A DNA stretch of 64,000 bases, from contig NZ_JAAKZI010000004.1 of assembly GCF_011045165.1 (NCBI RefSeq), positions 98,383-162,382 on the forward strand, in the 5' to 3' direction. The translations under genes were made by a program, and so were the position numbers. Shown one piece after another: positions 56,597 to 64,000 of the stretch (the first letter of the stretch is position 1; each line of letters opens with the position of its first letter). This DNA comes from Arthrobacter silviterrae (GTDB lineage Bacteria; Actinomycetota; Actinomycetes; Actinomycetales; Micrococcaceae). Below the pieces are notes generated by a model. The model was not told where the DNA came from and did not search any database. It saw only the letters and a list, made by a program, of their open reading frames with translations.

Positions 56597-57331
56597 ATGA
56601 CTGAACTGCTGCCGGGCGGCAACATGAACGCCGTGGAGCGCGACGGCGACACCGTGACCCGGCATGCCGGGCCATGGACGCCCACGGTGCACCGCTATTT
56701 GCGTTACCTTGTCCGGGCCGGCGTGGACTGGATCCCTCAGCCGCTCGGCATTGAAGGCACGCGGGAGCGCCTGACCTTCGTGGGGGGAGAGGTGCCGCTG
56801 TATCCGCTTCCGGACTGGGTGTGGGAGGAGCACGTGCTGGCCGACGGCGCCCGCCGGCTCCGTGAGCTGCACGACGCCAGTGTTGGCTTCGGCCTGGACA
56901 ACGCGGTGTGGCAGTCGCCGGCGAAGGTGCCGGCTGAAGTCATCTGCCACAACGACTTTGCCCCGCACAACCTGGCCTTCGCCAATGGTCGGGTGGTGGG
57001 CGCCATCGATTTTGACATGTGTTCCCCCGGCCCGCGTCTGTGGGACCTGGCCTATTTCGCCACCCGCGCCGTGCCATTGACGCAGGAGCCCATGCCCGGA
57101 GCGCCCGGGATGGGCCAGGCCCGGAAGCGTGTCCAGGTCATGTTGGATGCCTACGGCTCCGACGCCACCTGGGACGACGTGCTCCGCCTGGCAGTCATCA
57201 GGTTGTGGGACCTGGCGGACCTGTCGCGCGAGAAGGCCCTTGAGCTCGGCAAGCCGGAACTGGACGACGACGCCGACGTGTACGTTCGCGACGCCCGGTT
57301 CCTGGCTGCATTAAGGATGGATGAGAAATGA
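56597..57331 (+). CDS. Phosphotransferase family protein (APH-like)
   Basis: A 244-residue kinase-like protein. The catalytic loop HNDFAPHN near residue 118 and the metal-binding DFD near 136 match aminoglycoside/choline kinases. The N-terminal lobe is short, lacking a recognisable ATP-binding loop beyond GGNMNAVERDGDTVTR. I chose ATG 56597, preceded by AGGGG, over the longer frame at 56513. It overlaps the next GNAT gene by 4 bp (ATGA). The substrate is unknown and should not be assumed to be an antibiotic. Confidence 0.82.
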   Translation: MTELLPGGNMNAVERDGDTVTRHAGPWTPTVHRYLRYLVRAGVDWIPQPLGIEGTRERLTFVGGEVPLYPLPDWVWEEHVLADGARRLRELHDASVGFGLDNAVWQSPAKVPAEVICHNDFAPHNLAFANGRVVGAIDFDMCSPGPRLWDLAYFATRAVPLTQEPMPGAPGMGQARKRVQVMLDAYGSDATWDDVLRLAVIRLWDLADLSREKALELGKPELDDDADVYVRDARFLAALRMDEK

Positions 57332-57762
57332 AGGAGGACGTGCCCGCTCTCGCATATGACTCTGGGGCAACGCCTGACTTGGCGGAGTTGCTGGAGCTGT
57401 ACGGCTCGGTCGGCTGGTCGGCTTATACGAAAGAGCCACAGACGCTGGTAGCGGCACTCCGCGGCTCGACCACCGTCGTTTTGGCCAGGGCGGCTGGCCG
57501 CCTGGTGGGCCTCGCCCGTGTCATCTCCGACGGTGCCACCATATGCTACCTGCAGGACGTGCTTATTCACCCCGATTATCAGCGGCTCGGCATTGGCCGC
57601 GAATTGGTGGCCCGCGCACTCCAACCGTATCGGCAGGTTCGCCAAAAGGTGTTGCTGACTGACGACGGGCCAGGTCAGAAATCCTTCTATGAGGCGCTGG
57701 GCTATCGGGACACGGGCGACTTCCGAGGGGGTACGGTGAGGACTTTTGTGCGCTTCGACTAA
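57328..57762 (+). CDS. GNAT-family N-acetyltransferase
   Basis: A 144-residue GNAT enzyme. The acetyl-CoA site is YLQDVLIHPDYQRLGIGRELV near residue 72. ATG 57328 overlaps the phosphotransferase stop, so the two genes are co-translated and may act on the same compound. The stop lies 17 bp before the start of the next GNAT gene. Confidence 0.85.
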   Translation: MKEDVPALAYDSGATPDLAELLELYGSVGWSAYTKEPQTLVAALRGSTTVVLARAAGRLVGLARVISDGATICYLQDVLIHPDYQRLGIGRELVARALQPYRQVRQKVLLTDDGPGQKSFYEALGYRDTGDFRGGTVRTFVRFD

Positions 57763-57765
57763 AAA

Positions 57766-57781
57766 TAGTTTCGAGGGCGTG
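57766..57781 (+). promoter_or_regulatory. TAGTTT -10 box 7 nt before GNAT GTG
   Basis: TAGTTT (57766-57771), 7 nt (CGAGGGC), GTG 57779. It supports the shorter start. Confidence 0.45.
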
Positions 57782-58321
57782 CCGGCACGGGAGAGCCGGT
57801 CCTTTGCCGAATTTGCCCCCGAGGCTGGGGGAGTGGCGCCCCTGCGCGTGACGGTCCGTCCGGCGTCGGACGCGGACATCCCAGGCATCCTGAACATCAA
57901 CAACCAGGCGGGACGGCCCGCCAACACCGCGGATTCTCTCGCTTTCGCCATATCGGATCCCGGGCGCTTGGTAGTGGTTGCAACCATGGCCGGGGAAATG
58001 TCCGGCTGGGCCAAGACGCACCATTGGGGCTACCCGGACGGCGAAGCTCCTGCCGGCCACTACCTCGGCGGCGTGACAGTGCTCCCGGAGGTTCGACGGC
58101 GGGGCGTGGCCGCTGCGCTCACGGACGCCCGGCTCGACTGGATCTGGCAGCGCAGTGAAACCGCCTGGTATGTGGTCAATGCAGACAACCTCGCGTCCAT
58201 CGCGCTGCACAGGCGGTGGGGCTTTGCCGAGGCGGCACGGGCGCCCTCCTTCCACACCGCCCAATTCTCCGGTGGTGTAGGACTACTCATGAGAGCCGTG
58301 CGCCCGCCAACTTGGCGATGA
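57779..58321 (+). CDS. GNAT-family N-acetyltransferase
   Basis: A 180-residue GNAT protein with the core VTVRPASDADIPGILNINNQ, GGVTVLPEVRRRGVAAALTDA and NADNLASIALHRRWGF. GTG 57779 is used because of the upstream box; GTG 57833 (MAPLRVTVRP) and the TTG at 57746 are alternatives. The 3' end overlaps the convergent methyltransferase gene by 35 bp. Confidence 0.8.
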   Translation: MPARESRSFAEFAPEAGGVAPLRVTVRPASDADIPGILNINNQAGRPANTADSLAFAISDPGRLVVVATMAGEMSGWAKTHHWGYPDGEAPAGHYLGGVTVLPEVRRRGVAAALTDARLDWIWQRSETAWYVVNADNLASIALHRRWGFAEAARAPSFHTAQFSGGVGLLMRAVRPPTWR

Positions 58322-58901
58322 TCACGGCGTGCGGCCGGTTTCCGTCTCCGGGCCGGGTCGCCCGCCGGGCCTCCTCGAAACCAGCTTCAGCCAATTGTGC
58401 CGCCATAGAGTCGACGGGCCATCGATATGCCGTGGCCACCTTGTGGTCGAACGGTTCAACGGCGTCCGCATCGAAGAAGCCCAGCAGCATGCTGCCGCCG
58501 GGGGCCAGCAACCGCCGGAACTCCGCTAGAACAGCCGGCAGCTCGCCAGGTGAGAGGTGAATCAGCGAGTACCACGCCAGGATTCCGGCCAAGGACGCAT
58601 CCGGCCGGCCTGTTGACGCCAACGATCCGACAGTAAAGGGGACGTCCGGGAAAGTGTGCTGCGCGTGCTCAATGAATTCCGGCACCAGGTCCAATCCGGA
58701 CACTTCCACGCCCATGGCATGAAGATGGCCGGCCCAGTGTCCCGGTCCGCAGCCCGCGTCCAGCACCGGACCCCGGAGCTCACGGGCCCAGTGGGAAACG
58801 AGGGCGAGGTCATCCGGGTGGACGGCACGGATGGAGCCGAAGAGGCCAATGTAATCAAGGGCGCGTCTGGCGTAGGAATCCAACAGCTGAAGATCGTTCA
58901 C
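58287..58901 (-). CDS. Class I SAM-dependent methyltransferase
   Basis: A 204-residue methyltransferase with SAM motif VLDAGCGPGHWAGHL near residue 50 and motif III-like LLAPGGSMLLGFFDAD near 130. No target-specific domain is visible. GTG 58901 is 6 nt after TAAACT. The gene overlaps the tail of the convergent GNAT gene. Confidence 0.87.
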   Translation of the reverse strand: MNDLQLLDSYARRALDYIGLFGSIRAVHPDDLALVSHWARELRGPVLDAGCGPGHWAGHLHAMGVEVSGLDLVPEFIEHAQHTFPDVPFTVGSLASTGRPDASLAGILAWYSLIHLSPGELPAVLAEFRRLLAPGGSMLLGFFDADAVEPFDHKVATAYRWPVDSMAAQLAEAGFEEARRATRPGDGNRPHAVIIAKLAGARLS

Positions 58902-58913
58902 GGCCCCAGTTTA
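58899..58913 (-). promoter_or_regulatory. TAAACT -10 box 6 nt before methyltransferase GTG
   Basis: On the minus strand TAAACT (58913-58908), 6 nt, GTG 58901. Predicted leaderless mRNA. Confidence 0.5.
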
Positions 58914-59013
58914 GGTCGAGCAGGATTCAAGAAGCTCCCCGGCAGCGGCGCGCCTAAAGTTGGAGCCATCAACAAGTCCGGGGCCGCGCAGGCCCCCAAA
59001 CCAAGGAGTCATC

Positions 59014-59370
59014 ATGGCCGCTTCACCGACCGAAGGAATCAAGATTGTGCTGCACCCCGTCAGCGACCTCGAGGCCGCCAAGAAGGTCTATTCAGCCCTG
59101 CTGGGCATGGAACCGCAGGCGGACTCGCCCTACTACGTCGGCTTTGACGCGGCGGGCCAGCAGATGGGGCTGGTGCCCAACGGCGGCCCGCAGGCCATGA
59201 AGTCGCCCGTCGCCTACTGGCAGGTGGCGGACATCGAGGCCAAGCTGGCCGAGCTGACCGCCGCAGGGGCCACCGTGACCGAGCCGGCACACAACGTCGG
59301 CGGCACCCGCTGGGTGGCCGGCGTCACGGACCTGGACGGAAATGTCCTGGGCGTGGTGGAGGACCGGTGA
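59014..59370 (+). CDS. VOC/glyoxalase-like protein
   Basis: A 118-residue single-domain vicinal-oxygen-chelate protein (GIKIVLHPVSDLEAAKKVYSAL; VTDLDGNVLGVVED). Its metal ligands are not all identifiable, so the reaction is unknown. ATG 59014 follows AAGGAG; the longer frame from 58960 lacks a ribosome site. Confidence 0.82.
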   Translation: MAASPTEGIKIVLHPVSDLEAAKKVYSALLGMEPQADSPYYVGFDAAGQQMGLVPNGGPQAMKSPVAYWQVADIEAKLAELTAAGATVTEPAHNVGGTRWVAGVTDLDGNVLGVVEDR

Positions 59371-59396
59371 GCGCCGCCGTCGTCCATTATCGCGGA

Positions 59397-59402
59397 TAAG
59401 GT
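59397..59402 (+). promoter_or_regulatory. TAAGGT -10 box of uvrA2
   Basis: TAAGGT about 36 nt before the ATG. Eight bases upstream, TCGTCCATT weakly resembles the PafBC-type element TTGTCRGTG (5 of 9), a tentative hint of damage control. Confidence 0.35.
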
Positions 59403-59438
59403 AGACAGCAAGCAACGGGCCAAGAGAATCGAGCCAGG

Positions 59439-61825
<2,387 letters not shown>

Positions 61826-61829
<4 letters not shown>

Positions 61830-62400
61830 ACGGCAACGTGAACCCTTGGAAGAATGATCGTGTTGGTTCTGCCATAGCGGGGGAGGACCCTACGGTGATG
61901 GCCCGGATGGAGTCCGGGGTGCGGTGATTGGCGACGTTCAGTGGCCGCCTGGATATTCGGTGGTTATCACGGATATCCCCGGAGTTGAGCGGCTGTCGGA
62001 CTTGCCCAAGCGTGAGCGGGCAGCGTTTCTGGCGAGCGTGGACATCTTGGCCGAGGCTGTCGAAATTGCATGTTCACATCTGGATCCAGACTTTCTTCGG
62101 GTGAATATTGAGATCCTGGGCAACACTGACACCTTCCTGCACGCCCACATCTGGCCACGTTATCAATGGGAGGAACCAGGGCTCCGTGTCAAGCCTGTAT
62201 GGCTGTATCCGGGGACCAATTGGACAGATCCGGTCATGGCCCCGAACTTATCGCACGATCCGCTGAGACTCGCAATTTCCACGCAAATCCACCGTTTGAG
62301 CTCCCAACTCCGGATCGGCCTCGGCAATCGAATGGTTATCTGTCAGAATCGCTGGTGGATTCTGTCAGATAACTGCATAACTTTCAGTAGACGATTCTGA
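61826..62400 (+). pseudogene. HIT-family (Ap4A hydrolase-like) gene, frameshifted
   Basis: The 5' frame from ATG 61826 encodes MNGNVNPWKNDRVGSA... to GVR then a stop at 61925-61927. The frame from 61924 continues with VIGDVQWPPGYSVVITDIPG and the HIT core FLHAHIWPRYQWE near 62130. Homologous proteins join these without a break, so one base is missing near 61917-61921. The 3' end, after about 62300, no longer resembles the family and runs into an inverted repeat. It overlaps the uvrA2 stop by 4 bp, so it was the downstream cistron of that operon. Confidence 0.7.
62335..62373. repeat. 16-bp inverted repeat upstream of the toxin-like gene
   Basis: GTTATCTGTCAGAATC (62335-62350), 7-nt spacer, GATTCTGTCAGATAAC (62358-62373); 15 of 16 positions pair. 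It lies about 60 nt before a short ORF that overlaps the toxin gene, the usual place for a toxin-antitoxin operator, and inside the 3' end of the broken HIT gene. It could also be a junction left by insertion. Confidence 0.6.
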
Positions 62401-62430
62401 TCGCGACAGACATTGGGCTGCAAGATATTC

Positions 62431-62535
62431 ATGCCGCCATTCAACGTCGAAACGCAGCACCCAGAACTGAAACCCTGGATGAGCCTCCAGCAGGCAAGTG
62501 CCGGGAATTTCCATGAACATGACCTTGCCGAATGA
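62431..62535 (+). CDS. 34-residue ORF overlapping the YoeB-like start (antitoxin remnant?)
   Basis: A short ORF (MPPFNVETQHPELKPW... ending FHEHDLAE) whose stop overlaps the toxin ATG as ATGA. That overlap is typical of antitoxin-toxin pairs, and tails like EHDLAE occur in antitoxins. It is far shorter than a normal YefM-type antitoxin (about 80-90 residues) and has no visible DNA-binding domain. It may be the surviving 3' end of one, or chance. Confidence 0.35.
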   Translation: MPPFNVETQHPELKPWMSLQQASAGNFHEHDLAE

Positions 62536-62789
62536 GGCTCGAATTTACGCCACATGCCTGGGATGACTATGAGTATAGGCGTGGCGCTGACAGGACGATG
62601 CTCAAGAGAATCAACTGCTTGATCAACGACGCCTTGCGTGATCCCGCAACCGGCATCGGCAAGCCGGAACCGTTGCGCTACATGTTTGCCGGAGCTTGGT
62701 CACGGCGCATGGCGGAAGAACCCCGTCTTGTCTGCCTGGTTGACGGCGACGACCTGATCATCTTGCAGGCTCGATTCGACTATGAGTAG
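62532..62789 (+). CDS. YoeB-like toxin, probably inactive
   Basis: An 85-residue protein that aligns without gaps to E. coli YoeB (ribosome-dependent mRNA endonuclease). WDDY, GKPEPL (Glu46) and Arg65 are kept. His83 is Asp and His64 is Pro (EEPRLVC), and these changes are expected to weaken or abolish cleavage. It lacks a full antitoxin gene. It sits in the decayed right end of the window. Family call strong; activity doubtful. Confidence 0.85.
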   Translation: MRLEFTPHAWDDYEYRRGADRTMLKRINCLINDALRDPATGIGKPEPLRYMFAGAWSRRMAEEPRLVCLVDGDDLIILQARFDYE

Positions 62790-62894
62790 ACGGCAACCAG
62801 GTGGTTTTCAGCAGGACGCAGATTGCGCCGATAATCTACATTATGTCAACTTGAAGTTAGTTGATGCGCCACAGACGCACAGGTAATTAGATGC

Positions 62895-63476
62895 CTACGC
62901 GCGGATGCTTCCGCTGCGGCTTGATTCTTCGCCTTCTTGATCGCAGGGGTAGCCCGACAGGTCGATCCAGTACCTGCGCTTGACGCCTATTTCGGTACTG
63001 CGTACATCTTCAAGGACGCCGCCGTTTTTCTCTATTGTTCGGGCAGATGGCAGGTTCTGTTCATCAAAGGTAAGCAGTACCCGTGTCAGTCCAATGCTGC
63101 GGGCGTGAGGAAGGATAGCTTTGAGGGCCCAGGAAGCGATGCCACGTCCGCGAGCTGTTGGCCGAATGCTATAGCCAATGTGGCCGACCGCTTCGAGCAT
63201 GAAAGGCGTTAGAACGTGCCTGAGTTCGATCGCTCCGAGGTAGGTTTCGTGCTCTACTATCCAGAACCTGCTCGTATCAACTTGCACCCCGCTGAACAAC
63301 ATCGCGGGATCCTCAGGAATAGTCAGGCGTTCTATCCAGGCCTCGAACTCCTCAGTCGTCTCGAACCGGTCGCCAAGGCGGATGCCCGAGCCGTCCTGGT
63401 GGCCGTCGGGCCATTCCGTTTTTGCTTCTATCCATGACTTGTGAAACGTGGCGGCCGGGTCTGCGAGTTTGAGCAT
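62895..63476 (-). CDS. GNAT-family N-acetyltransferase
   Basis: A 193-residue GNAT protein (VGHIGYSIRPTARGRGIASWALKA; RVLLTFDEQNLPSARTIEKNGG). ATG 63476 is chosen because TAAGCT lies 7 nt upstream; the longer frame from 63521 would begin upstream of the box. Lower GC and different codon use than the main window suggest acquisition. Target unknown. Confidence 0.85.
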   Translation of the reverse strand: MLKLADPAATFHKSWIEAKTEWPDGHQDGSGIRLGDRFETTEEFEAWIERLTIPEDPAMLFSGVQVDTSRFWIVEHETYLGAIELRHVLTPFMLEAVGHIGYSIRPTARGRGIASWALKAILPHARSIGLTRVLLTFDEQNLPSARTIEKNGGVLEDVRSTEIGVKRRYWIDLSGYPCDQEGEESSRSGSIRA

Positions 63477-63489
63477 GGAACGCAGCTTA
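63474..63489 (-). promoter_or_regulatory. TAAGCT -10 box 7 nt before GNAT ATG
   Basis: On the minus strand TAAGCT (63489-63484), 7 nt, ATG 63476. Predicted leaderless mRNA. Confidence 0.5.
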
Positions 63490-63649
63490 GCAAGGTTCCC
63501 GCATTTACCCATTGACATCATTGATGCAAGCCAGCCCGCTCACGCCGGCGAATTGCGAGGGATCGGATAACGCTTTTCCCCATCAACCTGAAAGTAACTC
63601 ACCCGAACCGCGTATCGGGGCCCAGTATTCTGCCTCATCTAAAGTGACG

Positions 63650-64000
63650 CAATCTCAAAGTCGTTGAAGCGTCGGCTAGGTTCGTTTCAAGTTGGCTGAC
63701 TCACCAGATGTGTGGCCCGACTCAAGGACCTCTGGTGGAGCCGACAAATCAACGCCACATCAGACTTGATTCCTGATGTTTACCGGAATACCTACTGTCG
63801 CTGGATTTTGGCCCGGATGTCACCGGCATCTCATCGCAGCCGTTCAGGACCACTTGGACTGCACCACTCCCCCACCATTCCTACCTCCCGGACTTCTCGA
63901 TCCGCCACACCGATGAGCCCAGTTCCTCCCGGAGCTTGTGTTTGCCCCGAAACCAGATCCGGGACATACCCGGACGTGCCGCCCACCTGACCCTTATTTG
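63650..64000 (+). pseudogene. TnsA-like heteromeric transposase endonuclease subunit, broken and cut by window edge
   Basis: Three pieces in two frames read like the TnsA-like N-terminal domain: RRLGSF near 63670, LKDLWWSRQ near 63725, then in another frame, open from 63777 to the edge, EYLLSLDFGPDVTGISSQPF and the PDF of the catalytic aspartate region (SYLPDFSIRH). Related proteins have G-WWS, ESxLE, LDFDPxVxGIxxQPF and HxPDFF in this order. Stops and frame changes mark it as decayed. No partner TnsB/TnsC gene is visible in the window. Confidence 0.5.

Noticed and set aside
56597..57331. Aminoglycoside resistance gene
   Set aside because: Only the general kinase motifs are present; there is no similarity that points to an antibiotic substrate.

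Overview
The window is about 64 kb of high-GC actinobacterial chromosome. It most resembles Arthrobacter or a close relative in the Micrococcaceae. The reasons are a complete Pup-proteasome locus (arc, dop, pup, prcB, prcA, pafA) with PafB and PafC fused into one protein, mycothiol synthesis (mshC), RbpA, a FabG4/HtdX-type fatty-acid cluster, and many genes whose start codon lies 6-7 nt after a TANNNT -10 box, as on leaderless actinobacterial mRNAs. I saw no rRNA, CRISPR array or intact prophage. One tRNA gene, Leu(GAG), is present.

Layout. 1-6.7 kb: a pepN aminopeptidase cut by the window edge, a YeiH-type transporter, an unusual zinc-ribbon SDR protein and glgC, with glgA divergent. 6.9-8.5 kb: a DUF6318-type lipoprotein and a secreted PKD-like protein. 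8.57-8.71 kb: a 31-bp-period tandem repeat. 8.7-15.3 kb: a TetR-controlled fatty-acid locus (acyl-CoA dehydrogenase, thiolase, FabG4-like reductase, HtdX-like dehydratase). 15.4-17.9 kb: an ECF sigma/anti-sigma pair between a lipoprotein gene and a DUF2231 membrane protein gene. 18-25.6 kb: tRNA-Leu and metabolic genes including uppP, mshC and a PAC2 protein. 25.7-43.7 kb: a long co-directional block of HAD phosphatase, site-2 protease, trmI, the Pup-proteasome genes, two FKBP isomerases, pafBC, tatA, tatC and helY. 43.8-52.8 kb: amidohydrolase, polyprenol-phosphate mannose synthase, rbpA, SPFH/NfeD, a MocR/YczE pair, an RlmA-like methyltransferase and peptide deformylase. 53-61.8 kb: aconitase, a cluster of GNAT acetyltransferases with a phosphotransferase, and a UvrA2-like ATPase. 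61.8-64 kb: a decayed, AT-richer right end with a frameshifted HIT-family gene, an orphan YoeB-like toxin that has lost catalytic residues, a GNAT gene and a broken TnsA-like transposase-subunit fragment.

How the genes fit together. Dop deamidates the GGQ tail of Pup, PafA attaches Pup to substrates, Arc unfolds them and PrcA/PrcB degrade them. PafBC, encoded just downstream, is the DNA-damage transcription activator of this locus in relatives. The tetR operator is a perfect 31-bp palindrome overlapping both divergent promoters, so one repressor can gate the whole beta-oxidation-like set. The ECF sigma factor probably controls itself and the divergent DUF2231 gene from two matching GAACC-N16-CGTC promoters. 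A GGAAC-N18-GTT promoter upstream of rbpA resembles the SigR/SigH thiol-stress class.

The least explained signals are the 31-bp repeat family found only between convergent genes at two sites about 42.5 kb apart, the zinc-ribbon SDR protein that lacks the catalytic tyrosine, and several long structured intergenic palindromes.
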